The notes beneath the pieces are model-generated. The model searched no databases. It had not been told where the DNA came from and saw only the letters and a list, made by a program, of their open reading frames with translations. Below are positions 1 to 7,473 of a stretch of DNA of 64,000 bases, piece by piece. The stretch is taken from assembly GCA_963792075.1 (NCBI GenBank), contig CAWBUW010000007.1:124001-188000 (forward strand), read 5' to 3'. Position 1 is the first letter of the stretch, and each line of letters opens with the position of its first letter. The DNA comes from CAWBUW01 sp963792075 (GTDB lineage: Bacteria > Chloroflexota > Anaerolineae > Anaerolineales > UBA4823). The position numbers were made by a program, and so were the translations under genes.

Positions 1-1
1 C

Positions 2-619
2 TCTGAATGGCTGGGAGCCTACCACGATGGCGAGCTGCGCGGCGCGCGTTTGCGCCAGATCGAGGCACATCTGGCCGAGTGCACCGCATGCCAGGCCGAA
101 CTGGAGGAGATCCGGCGTCTCTCCGCCCTGCTGCAGGATACCGCTCCCAAGGGTGAGTTTCTCCCGACCGAGCGCTTCGCCGCCAACCTCGCTCTCAGCT
201 TGCCGCGACAATCCGAACGGCCTCAACCCCGGAACGTGGTCCAAATCGGCTGGTGGCTGGTCCCGGTCAGTGTGCTGGGGATTTGGCTCTTCATCAATGT
301 CACGCTTTCGCTCAGTTCGGTGGCCACACTCGCAGCGGATACGGGCCTGCTCGGTGGCAATTTAGCCTGGCTGCAGGGTTACCCGCTCCAGATGAAATGG
401 TTCGCCACAACGATGAATTTGTTCGGGAGCCAACTGGGGGCCCCGGGGCGGGAGACTTTAACCGTGTTGAATGATGTCAATTTGTTCCTTGCCCAGATGG
501 CGGGGAGACTGGTCCCCCAGGCTATTTTGGCAGTAGCCTATTTGGGCTGGCTGTTATCCTGGTGGCTGCGTCACCCGCGCCAGCCCTCCCAAAGCGCGGG
601 AAGTATTTTTCAATCCTAA
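2..619 (+). CDS. Anti-sigma factor with zinc-finger N-terminus (5' partial)
   Basis: The reading frame is open from base 2, so the true start lies before the window. The N-terminal part has the zf-HC2 anti-sigma signature, with H-x3-C-x2-C in HLAECTAC preceded by a YHDGEL-type helix. In this family the motif binds zinc and holds an ECF sigma factor at the membrane. One hydrophobic segment lies near the middle (VPVSVLGIWLFINVTL) and another near the C-terminus (AILAVAYLGWLLSWW), so the protein probably spans the membrane. The partner sigma factor gene would be expected just upstream, outside the window. Family assignment is from motif; the target sigma factor is unknown. Confidence 0.75.
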   Translation, partial: SEWLGAYHDGELRGARLRQIEAHLAECTACQAELEEIRRLSALLQDTAPKGEFLPTERFAANLALSLPRQSERPQPRNVVQIGWWLVPVSVLGIWLFINVTLSLSSVATLAADTGLLGGNLAWLQGYPLQMKWFATTMNLFGSQLGAPGRETLTVLNDVNLFLAQMAGRLVPQAILAVAYLGWLLSWWLRHPRQPSQSAGSIFQS

Positions 620-724
620 TTCATCAACCGTGGGGTTTGAGGGATTGGTGCAGCATAGCTGTACCCAATCCCCCAATTTTCCCCTCCGGTTATCAAGATA
701 ATCAATCTAGAAGGAGTGTGTACT

Positions 725-1849
725 ATGTTAGACATCCAAAAAATCCTGAAGCGTTCCTGGCATATCCTGTGGAACTACCGGATGTTGTGGGTTTTCGGTT
801 TCATCCTGGCACTGGCTTTGGGCGGCAGTAATCTAGGCAACAACAGCAGATACACCTTTAACGACAATAATAAACCCAGCCAGCCCTCTGGCGTTCAGAC
901 TCCGAACGGTTGGGAGGGTCTGCACGGGAATACCTTCGCCGAAAAAATGAATGATGCGGTCCAACAAATGGGTGCCGGCATCCAGAAATTGCAGGAGCAG
1001 TATCCCGTTGAGTTCCGCATGGGGATTGCCGTGGCCATCACGCTCTTCGTGGTAATCTTACTGCTCAGTATTCTGACCGCCATCCTGCGTTATGTCGCTG
1101 AGACGGCCTCCATCCGCATGGTGGACGAGTATGAGCAGAGCGGCGTCAAGGTCGGTTTCCGGCAAGGTTGGAAGTACGGCTGGTCGCGCGCCGCGTGGCG
1201 AGTGTTCCTGGTCAACTTCGTGGTGAATCTCCCTGTGCTCGTGTTGTTCGTGGTGCTCGGTCTGGTAGGCTGGTGGATTTTCTCTGCCTTCATGGGCGGC
1301 GTCGAATCAGCCATTGTCAGCAGCATTATCGCCGGCAGCGGCCTGGCCTTCCTGTTCATCTTCATTACCGTGATCCTGATGGTAGTTTTATACGTGCTGC
1401 GTGATTTCGCCTGGCGGATGATCGTGCTCGAAGGTGCAGGGGTGCCGGAAGCGCTGCGCATGGCGCTGGCGCTGGTGAAGCGCCAGTGGAAAAGCGTTGG
1501 CTTGATGTGGCTGGTGATGATCGGCTTCAAAATTGCCTGGGGCATCGCCTTCCTCATCCTGATCTTCCCCCTGCTGATCGTCTCCATCCTCACTGCGGTG
1601 GGCGGTGTGCTTGTAGCTATCGTGCCAACTCTATTGACCGCGGGGGTAGCCAGCCTGCTCTCCGCACCCAATTACTGGCCGTGGGCCTTCGCCGCCGTCA
1701 TCGGCCTGCCATTCTTCTTCGTCGTAGCTTTCTCTCCGATCCTATTGGTGAGCGGCTGGGGACAAATCTACAAGTCGAGTGTGTGGACTTTGACCTACCG
1801 TGAATTGAAAGCTCTTGAGGCAGTCGCAGCGGAGGTTGTCCAGGACTAA
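725..1849 (+). CDS. Multi-pass membrane protein of unknown function
   Basis: A protein of 374 residues with about six hydrophobic segments: one near residues 15-35, one after a Gln-rich soluble stretch near 110-130, and several from about 165 to 350. I prefer the ATG at 725 to the GTG at 716 because AAGGAG at 711-716 lies eight bases before it. The layout, with an N-terminal helix, an extracytoplasmic loop rich in Asn/Gln and a helical membrane bundle, resembles uncharacterised membrane proteins often found beside ECF sigma/anti-sigma genes. It lies about 105 bases after the anti-sigma gene on the same strand and may be co-transcribed. No catalytic motif is visible. Confidence 0.7.
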   Translation: MLDIQKILKRSWHILWNYRMLWVFGFILALALGGSNLGNNSRYTFNDNNKPSQPSGVQTPNGWEGLHGNTFAEKMNDAVQQMGAGIQKLQEQYPVEFRMGIAVAITLFVVILLLSILTAILRYVAETASIRMVDEYEQSGVKVGFRQGWKYGWSRAAWRVFLVNFVVNLPVLVLFVVLGLVGWWIFSAFMGGVESAIVSSIIAGSGLAFLFIFITVILMVVLYVLRDFAWRMIVLEGAGVPEALRMALALVKRQWKSVGLMWLVMIGFKIAWGIAFLILIFPLLIVSILTAVGGVLVAIVPTLLTAGVASLLSAPNYWPWAFAAVIGLPFFFVVAFSPILLVSGWGQIYKSSVWTLTYRELKALEAVAAEVVQD

Positions 1850-1871
1850 GCGTTCGCGTGGTAGAAGAATA

Positions 1872-1964
1872 AGGAAGAAAATTAATACGTACCTGTGGGG
1901 TGGTGATTCGCACCACCCCACAGGTACATATATTTTCTCCTTGTTTTCGTCTTTTTGGACAGCC
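1872..1964. repeat. Dispersed palindromic repeat, copy 1
   Basis: A perfect 17-bp inverted repeat (1889-1905 and 1911-1927) encloses a five-base loop. Unrelated-looking flanks (AGGAAGAAAATT on the left, TATTTTCTCCTTG plus a GTCTTTTTGGACAGC block on the right) recur at 49470-49564 in the opposite orientation. The repeat lies between two convergent genes, so it could also end transcription. The two copies differ in the stem but keep pairing. Confidence 0.8.
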
Positions 1965-1974
1965 CCTATTTTGT

Positions 1975-3069
1975 TCATCCGGAATCTGGCTTTGCCCGAC
2001 CGACTTGCACCTTATTGTGATCTCCAGTGACAAAGGTGCTTCCTGTCACTGAGCCATCTACGTGAATGCCACGGTTGATCAGTGTCTTAACTCCTGTCAC
2101 AATATCCCCACTACTATTTCCCTGGACTACTACGCCGCCCGCTCCTACAACGGTATTGTTATTGCCAATTACGCCATTTCCCAAGGGATCTGGCGGGTTT
2201 GCTCCTTTGGCCAAGCCTTTACCGCCTAACAACAGCGCTACTGGAAATACTCCATTGATGAGCGCCTCTGGTTCCTGGATAACTCCCATTTGCCTGGCGC
2301 TTTCGGGAACGTGGCGTTGAACATAACCGGCCAGGTCGCTCACCAAAACTTCGCTGGCCTCTGATTGGGGCGCAGCGTGCCCGGTCAGCGCTTCGATCAG
2401 GTGATAAGTGAACAAACTCATTTCGCCGCCGGCTCGCAGATATGATTTTTGATCGCCTTGCGATGAGCTGAGGACTGCACGCCCATGTCCTTGTGCGAGT
2501 GCATCCAGTCCTTTGCTGCTCTGGGTGTTTTTTTTAAGGGCCGGGTTAACACCCTTTTCTGCGCCCATGAAGATGGCTGCCGGCAGACTGGCTGGCGTGA
2601 AATCTTCAATGTCCGTAACATCTTTCACGCCCATCCCCTGGGCATGGCAGCAATCTAACAAGACCAGCAGCCGGGGTGGCTGCATTTTGCTAACTTCGGC
2701 AGCAAAGTCGGCAGCTCGTAGAGCTGAATAGCGTAAGCTGCCTGCCTCGATATCATATGGGATAAAGAAATACTCGCCACTATATCGATCTTTCCACCCA
2801 TGCCCGGAGTAGTAAATGATAGCAGTGGACTGAGCATCTGCCATCAGCTTACCGCACAGCCAGGCTAATCCCTGGCGAATACCTTTCCGCGTTGCCTCGC
2901 TACCCTGAAGAACGCGTACATTCTCGGATGGGTATGCGCATCGTTCCGGATCCAGCAACACGTGCTGGATGGCTGCGATATCCGCCGCTACGCCCGGCAG
3001 CGCCATGCTTCCAATTGCATTTTCATTAATCCCTATAACTAAAGCATAACCATGGGAAAAAGTGTTCAC
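1975..3069 (-). CDS. Caspase-like (peptidase C14) protease
   Basis: A caspase-fold cysteine protease. With the GTG start at 3069 the protein has 364 residues. The catalytic His is H90 in YYSGHGW and the Cys is C141 in LLDCCHAQG, both in their family context after hydrophobic strands. The frame extends to a TTG at 3177, but homology begins at HGYALVIGIN. AAAAGG lies seven bases before the GTG, and the extension overlaps a 13-bp direct repeat that looks regulatory. The C-terminal 70 residues are Gly/Asn/Val-rich; the motif at residues 339-356 also appears near the N-terminus of the divergent STAND gene. In such pairs the protease is the presumed effector and the STAND protein the sensor. That role is inferred from context. 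Confidence 0.85.
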   Translation of the reverse strand: MNTFSHGYALVIGINENAIGSMALPGVAADIAAIQHVLLDPERCAYPSENVRVLQGSEATRKGIRQGLAWLCGKLMADAQSTAIIYYSGHGWKDRYSGEYFFIPYDIEAGSLRYSALRAADFAAEVSKMQPPRLLVLLDCCHAQGMGVKDVTDIEDFTPASLPAAIFMGAEKGVNPALKKNTQSSKGLDALAQGHGRAVLSSSQGDQKSYLRAGGEMSLFTYHLIEALTGHAAPQSEASEVLVSDLAGYVQRHVPESARQMGVIQEPEALINGVFPVALLLGGKGLAKGANPPDPLGNGVIGNNNTVVGAGGVVVQGNSSGDIVTGVKTLINRGIHVDGSVTGSTFVTGDHNKVQVGRAKPDSG

Positions 3070-3144
3070 TTGATAACCTTTTCTATATAAGTGGATAAAA
3101 GTATTCACATCAGAATGGTTGTTTATCAATTCTAATCCGGATGA

Positions 3145-3201
3145 CGTCACATAACAAGCGGATTTTGACTCCTTCAATTAAAATTTTTCGTCACATAACA
3201 A
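3145..3201. promoter_or_regulatory. 13-bp direct repeat in divergent promoter region
   Basis: The sequence CGTCACATAACAA occurs at 3145-3157 and again at 3189-3201, 44 bases apart and in the same orientation. Both lie between the preferred caspase start (3069) and the STAND gene (3311). Spaced identical repeats in a divergent intergenic region are typical of an operator, so one regulator may control both genes. No matching regulator can be named. Confidence 0.5.
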
Positions 3202-3310
3202 AAAACGCCGTGTTCGGCTATACTTAAATTACCAACATGGAGATCGGTTATTTACGGATCACACCGAAACATTCAAAATTTACCCGGTTTTTTTACGAAA
3301 GTAAGGAAAG

Positions 3311-6181
3311 ATGGATATACCCCTTCAAAATGCTCTGAAAAAACTAAATACAAAACAGGCTACAGAAGAAGAGCTTGATTTGCTCAGCCAAGCATTATAT
3401 AGTGGACAAATATTCATCGGGGGTAATGTTCAAAATACAGTAATCATTGTGGGGAGCGGCAACACAGTTGAGCTGAGCGCAGAAGCATTAGAACTTCTCA
3501 CAACCGCAAACAAATCGAGGGCCATCTCATCCTTGCACCAGTTCCCACAACCGCCAGCGGACTTTGTCGGGCGCACTCAGGAATTGAATACACTCCTCGA
3601 TGATATCGACAAGAGTGGCGGGGCGGCAATCACCGGTCTGGTTGGCTTGGGCGGGGTCGGGAAAACAGCCTTGGGCTTAGTGGCAGTGCATCGTTTGGTG
3701 GAAAAATATCCGGATGCTCAGTTCTTTTTCGATTTACATGGAACCAGCAAGAAGCGGGTAAAACCATTCGAGGTGATCAAGAATGTAGTGCAAAGTTTTT
3801 ACCCCGCTGCAGACTTGCGCAACGCCACAGAAAACGAATTGAGCGGCGCTTATCAGAGTATTTTAGCCGAAAAAAAGGTGATCCTGTTTTTGGATAACGC
3901 CCACGATGCTTCTCAAATCGCACCTTTACGTCCACCTGCAAGCTGTTGTATGTTGGTGACCTCCCGCTGGCAGTTTAGCGTTCCTGGTTTATCATTGATA
4001 AAACTAGGCGTTCTCGATGAGCAAGATGCAATCAGGTTATTAATGAGCCTTTGTCCACGAATCAGCGCAGAGGAGGCCCGTCAAATCGCAATTCTCTGTG
4101 GGTATTTACCTATCGCACTTCGCCTTGCCGGTAGCTTTTTGCAGGTAAATATTGATTGGTCACCGGCAGAATATATTATCCAGCTATCAAAAAAAAACAA
4201 AAGAATCGAATCCCTCCAGTCTGATGAATATCAGGTAGATGTAAGATCCATTTTTAGCCAAAGCTACAAGTGCTTGCCTGGAAGGGAACGATATTATTGG
4301 AATATGCTGGCAGTTTTTCCGGTTTCGTTCAGACGGGACGCGCTTGCATCGATTTGGGATTTAGATGATGAAACTGCACACCACTTAGCCAGTAAGTATT
4401 GCCAATATAGCTTGATGGAATTCGATCCGGTAACCCGTCGCTATTATCTTCATGATCTATTGCAGGAGTTCGCCAATACAAAACTTTCAAAGCCAGAGAA
4501 AGAAAATACATATTTACGATACCTAAGACATTATCGTGATCTCTGGTTTGGAGCAGAGCGCTTATTTACACAAGGCGGCGACGATGTTGAGCGCGGGTTA
4601 TTATTGTTTGACGCTGATTATGCCCATATCAAAAACGCATACCAATGGGGGATAGAAAATGCTGATACCCATCCAGATGTCTCGCCCATTCTCAAAGAAA
4701 TCCCGGACTTTGTGTATTTGGCACGCACGCGCTTGCATTTCAATCAGCAAGTACAATGGTTTGCTACCTTTTTCAAGGCGGCCCAGAAACTTGGTGATCG
4801 CCAAAACCAGAATAAGTCCCTGGGGAATTTGGGTGCTGCATATGACGCGCTGGGTGAATGGCACAAGGGGATTGATTGCTACGAGCAGGCGTTGGAGATC
4901 GCCCGCGAAATTGGCGACCGGCAACGCCAGGGTTTTTGGCTCGGCAATATTGGCGCTGATTATGGGACTTTGGGAGAGTGGTCCAAGTGCGTCGATTATT
5001 TGCAACAGGCGCTGTCGATCGCCCGCGAAATTGGCGATCGACAGCGCGAGGCTTTTTGGTTGGATAATATCGGCCTGGTCTACGGCAATTTAGGCGAGTT
5101 GCGTCAAAGCTTAGAATATATTGAGCAGGCTTTGGAAATTGCCCGCCAAATTGGTGATCGCGAGCATGAAGGAAGCTGGCTTAATCATTTGGGGGGCTTT
5201 TCCCTTCAACTGGGTGAACAGCGTAAGGCTATTGAGCTTTTCGAGCAGGCGTTGAAGATAGGCCGGGAGATCGGTAACCGGCAGAGCGAGATGGTAAGCC
5301 TGAATGATATCGGATTGGCCTGGGGCTTATCAGGCGATCCACGTAAGAGTATGGAATTTTATGAGCAGGCGCTGGAGATTGCTCGCGAGATCGGTGATCG
5401 CCAGGGCGAAAGCAGCTCCGTAAACGGCATTGGATCGGCATATGGCGTGTTGGGTGAATGGCAAAAGGGCATTGCTTATTTCCAACAGGCCTTGGAAATG
5501 GCGCGCGAAATGAGCGACCGGCAGCAAGAGGCCTCGAGTTTGGGGAATATCGGTAGTGCATATTCCGCTTTAGGGGAATGGCGCAAGGGTATCGAGTATT
5601 TTGAGCAATCCTTAGAAATATCCCGTGCAACCGGCGACAGGGAGAGCGAGGGAACTTGCCTGGGCAACATTGGAGGCGCTTATAGTTCTTTGGAGGAGTG
5701 GTGCAAAGCAATTGAGTATTTGGAACAGGCATTAGAGATCGCCCGCGCAATCGGCCAGCGCGGGCACGAGGGCGCCTGGCTGGGGAACATTGGAGCTACT
5801 TATTTGAAGATAGATGAGCTGCAGAAGGGGAAAGAGTACAGCGAACAGGCGTTGGAAATTGCTCGTGAAGTTGGCGACCGCCAGCGCGAAAGTGAATGGC
5901 ATAATCAACTGGGCGATCTGTATATCAGGATGCTGGAGGGTGCACAGGCCAGAAAAAACCTTGAGCGCTCATTGGAACTCGCGCTCGAATTGGGATTGCG
6001 CGCTATAGAAGCAAGTTGTCTGTTTAACTTTGCGAGGCTGTCACAATTGGAACAAAATCACGATGCTGCAGTGAAGTATGCCAAGGAGGCGCGCTCGATC
6101 TTCGAGGCGCTCCAATCATCAGAATTGGAAAAAGTCAACCAGTTTATTGAAAGCCCAAGATACAGGCGGGATGAAAGGTAA
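3311..6181 (+). CDS. STAND NTPase (NB-ARC) with C-terminal TPR array
   Basis: A 956-residue NLR-like protein. Residues 1-60 carry a short Gly/Asn/Val motif (38-55) shared with the neighbouring caspase. The NB-ARC NTPase spans about 80-350, with Walker A GLGGVGKT (K118), Walker B ILFLDNAHD, an arginine sensor in LVTSRW and a GYLPIAL motif. A helical linker follows. From about residue 495 to the end there are eleven TPR-like units of exactly 40 residues, most with the core EQALEIAREIGDRQ. STAND proteins sense ligands through such repeats and oligomerise on ATP binding. The divergent caspase-like gene is the likely effector, giving a predicted anti-phage or self/nonself system. Family is clear; biological role is inferred. 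Confidence 0.9.
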   Translation: MDIPLQNALKKLNTKQATEEELDLLSQALYSGQIFIGGNVQNTVIIVGSGNTVELSAEALELLTTANKSRAISSLHQFPQPPADFVGRTQELNTLLDDIDKSGGAAITGLVGLGGVGKTALGLVAVHRLVEKYPDAQFFFDLHGTSKKRVKPFEVIKNVVQSFYPAADLRNATENELSGAYQSILAEKKVILFLDNAHDASQIAPLRPPASCCMLVTSRWQFSVPGLSLIKLGVLDEQDAIRLLMSLCPRISAEEARQIAILCGYLPIALRLAGSFLQVNIDWSPAEYIIQLSKKNKRIESLQSDEYQVDVRSIFSQSYKCLPGRERYYWNMLAVFPVSFRRDALASIWDLDDETAHHLASKYCQYSLMEFDPVTRRYYLHDLLQEFANTKLSKPEKENTYLRYLRHYRDLWFGAERLFTQGGDDVERGLLLFDADYAHIKNAYQWGIENADTHPDVSPILKEIPDFVYLARTRLHFNQQVQWFATFFKAAQKLGDRQNQNKSLGNLGAAYDALGEWHKGIDCYEQALEIAREIGDRQRQGFWLGNIGADYGTLGEWSKCVDYLQQALSIAREIGDRQREAFWLDNIGLVYGNLGELRQSLEYIEQALEIARQIGDREHEGSWLNHLGGFSLQLGEQRKAIELFEQALKIGREIGNRQSEMVSLNDIGLAWGLSGDPRKSMEFYEQALEIAREIGDRQGESSSVNGIGSAYGVLGEWQKGIAYFQQALEMAREMSDRQQEASSLGNIGSAYSALGEWRKGIEYFEQSLEISRATGDRESEGTCLGNIGGAYSSLEEWCKAIEYLEQALEIARAIGQRGHEGAWLGNIGATYLKIDELQKGKEYSEQALEIAREVGDRQRESEWHNQLGDLYIRMLEGAQARKNLERSLELALELGLRAIEASCLFNFARLSQLEQNHDAAVKYAKEARSIFEALQSSELEKVNQFIESPRYRRDER

Positions 6182-6194
6182 CCTTTCGCTGCGC

Positions 6195-6518
6195 TCACTC
6201 TGCTGAAGTCTTCGAAAGCTTGATACTCACATCGACGGGCAGGTTCAAACCTGCCTCGATCTCGACTGCCTTGATAATTCCGCTCGGCACCGGACAGGCT
6301 GCATGGGAACAATACTGCGCCGCCATGCGCAGGGTTAGCGGGCCTTCACGGCGGAAAGAAATTTCCTGATAAGGATTCACTTCCACCAGCGCTTCTCCCA
6401 GGCGGGTAACCGCTTTACAACCTGATTGAATGGATATTTTGCAGGTTTTAGCTTCCATTTTTGTAACCACAATCGTTTTATAACCGCATGTGCCGGCGTC
6501 GATTTCTGCTTTTGCCAT
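6195..6518 (-). CDS. Small Cys-rich protein (DUF6951-like)
   Basis: A 107-residue protein with five or six cysteines, including C-x3-C in a YCSHAACPVPSGI block and a CGYKT segment near the N-terminus. The pattern fits the small DUF6951-type family as I remember it; this could not be checked. The cysteines suggest metal or sulfur chemistry. The gene diverges from a CsoR/CstR-type sensor across 110 bases that hold an inverted repeat, so the sensor probably controls it. The reading frame begins at an ATG just after an AGGAGAT ribosome binding site. Function is unknown. Confidence 0.7.
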   Translation of the reverse strand: MAKAEIDAGTCGYKTIVVTKMEAKTCKISIQSGCKAVTRLGEALVEVNPYQEISFRREGPLTLRMAAQYCSHAACPVPSGIIKAVEIEAGLNLPVDVSIKLSKTSAE

Positions 6519-6567
6519 GAGATCTCCTAAAAAGCGGATAGTCCCTTGACTATCTAACTGCTAATGC

Positions 6568-6586
6568 TATACTAGGGTATAGTATA
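6568..6586. promoter_or_regulatory. Inverted repeat, candidate CsoR/CstR-type operator
   Basis: TATACT and AGTATA form a 6-bp inverted repeat around the spacer AGGGTAT, midway between the divergent Cys-rich gene and the CsoR-type regulator. Operators of this family are AT-flanked palindromes with G/C tracts at the centre, so position and pattern fit autoregulation. The centre here is not perfectly symmetric. Confidence 0.45.
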
Positions 6587-6628
6587 CCAAACTTTTCGAC
6601 GGATGGCTCCATTTGAGGTAGTAAAGTA

Positions 6629-6931
6629 ATGAAAATCCAAGACCGGGACGCCAAAGAGAAGCTCATTCAGCGGCTGCGCCGGATCGAAGGCCAGATGCGC
6701 GGCGTGCAAGGCATGCTGGACGAAGAACGTGACTGTCGAGAGATCATACAGCAGTTGGCGGCTATCCACTCGGCGGTCCAAGGAGCCAGTCGTTACTTCC
6801 TTCAGGAATATGCCACGGCCTGCCTCGCCGAGCTAGATGAAGGCTCACCCAGCGGAACCGGATTCGAGAAGAGAAATAAACGCGAGCAGATTATCCAGGA
6901 TATGATCGCGCTGCTGGATAAAGCGCCGTAG
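6629..6931 (+). CDS. CsoR/FrmR/CstR-family transcriptional sensor
   Basis: A 100-residue all-helical repressor of the CsoR family, recognised by LIQRLRRIEGQMRGVQGML followed by RDCREIIQQL. The family senses metals or reactive sulfur with a few conserved side chains. Cys36 and Cys65 are present, but the Cu(I)-binding His61 of CsoR is Tyr61 here. A two-Cys, no-His site is the arrangement of the persulfide sensor CstR, so sulfur sensing is more likely than copper sensing. The divergent Cys-rich protein is the probable target. The C-terminal 30 residues are charged and variable. Family is certain; ligand is inferred from three positions. Confidence 0.88.
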   Translation: MKIQDRDAKEKLIQRLRRIEGQMRGVQGMLDEERDCREIIQQLAAIHSAVQGASRYFLQEYATACLAELDEGSPSGTGFEKRNKREQIIQDMIALLDKAP

Positions 6932-7079
6932 AGACCATCGATGGATCACCGGTCAGGGCAGCGACGATAGCAGCAGTCAAACGAACTGCTGTGCAAGCGA
7001 CTGAAAGAAACAGACCATGGAAAAAGGTGATTTTCGTATCGGTTGGAGGTTTCCAAATGAGCTCTTTCGTGATGGGTCT

Positions 7080-7454
7080 ATGGCCAAGTTCTTGATCATT
7101 TCTCTGGGAGCAATTATTGGCGCTAACCTGCGGTATTGGGTTGGCGATTGGGTTGCCCAAAGGTTTGGGGCAAGTTTCCCTTATGGTAACCTGGCGATCA
7201 ACCTGAGCGGCAGCCTGGTTCTGGGCTTTTTCATGACCCTAGTGACCGGGCGTTTCCTGGTTGACCCGCATTGGCGGCTGTTGGTGACCATCGGTTTTCT
7301 GGGTTCGTACACCACGTTTTCGTCGTATACTTTTGAGAGCGTCAACCTCATCCTGTCCGGGCAACTCTGGCTAGGACTGCTCAACCTGTTCGGCAGCAGC
7401 ATCTTGGGCGCCCTGGCAGTTGGTTTGGGTATCTTTCTGGGCCGATTGATATGA
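7080..7454 (+). CDS. crcB: CrcB/Fluc-type fluoride channel
   Basis: A 124-residue membrane protein with four hydrophobic helices, GNLAINLSGS in helix 2 and GFLGSYTTFSSYTFE in helix 3. These are the conserved pore and Phe-box regions of the dimeric fluoride exporter. I chose the ATG at 7080, giving MAKFLIISLGAIIGANLRYW, because it matches the usual family start; the frame is open to 7017 without family similarity. A DUF190-CBS gene follows after 19 bases, a common partner of crcB. No clear fluoride riboswitch was found in the 148 bases upstream. Confidence 0.9.
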   Translation: MAKFLIISLGAIIGANLRYWVGDWVAQRFGASFPYGNLAINLSGSLVLGFFMTLVTGRFLVDPHWRLLVTIGFLGSYTTFSSYTFESVNLILSGQLWLGLLNLFGSSILGALAVGLGIFLGRLI

Positions 7455-7473
7455 TTCTGCAAGGAGAGTGAGT

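Noticed and set aside
4601..5750. Minus-strand open frames across the TPR array
   Set aside because: They are antisense shadows of the 120-bp repeats and show the same periodicity without protein motifs.
5000..5900. CRISPR-like periodic repeat
   Set aside because: The 120-bp period is coding TPR repeats; no short palindromic repeat with unique spacers exists anywhere in the window.
6932..7079. Possible fluoride riboswitch before crcB
   Set aside because: Some pieces recall the motif (AACUGCU, GACUGA), but the GGNGAUGG start and the matching pseudoknot pairing are absent.
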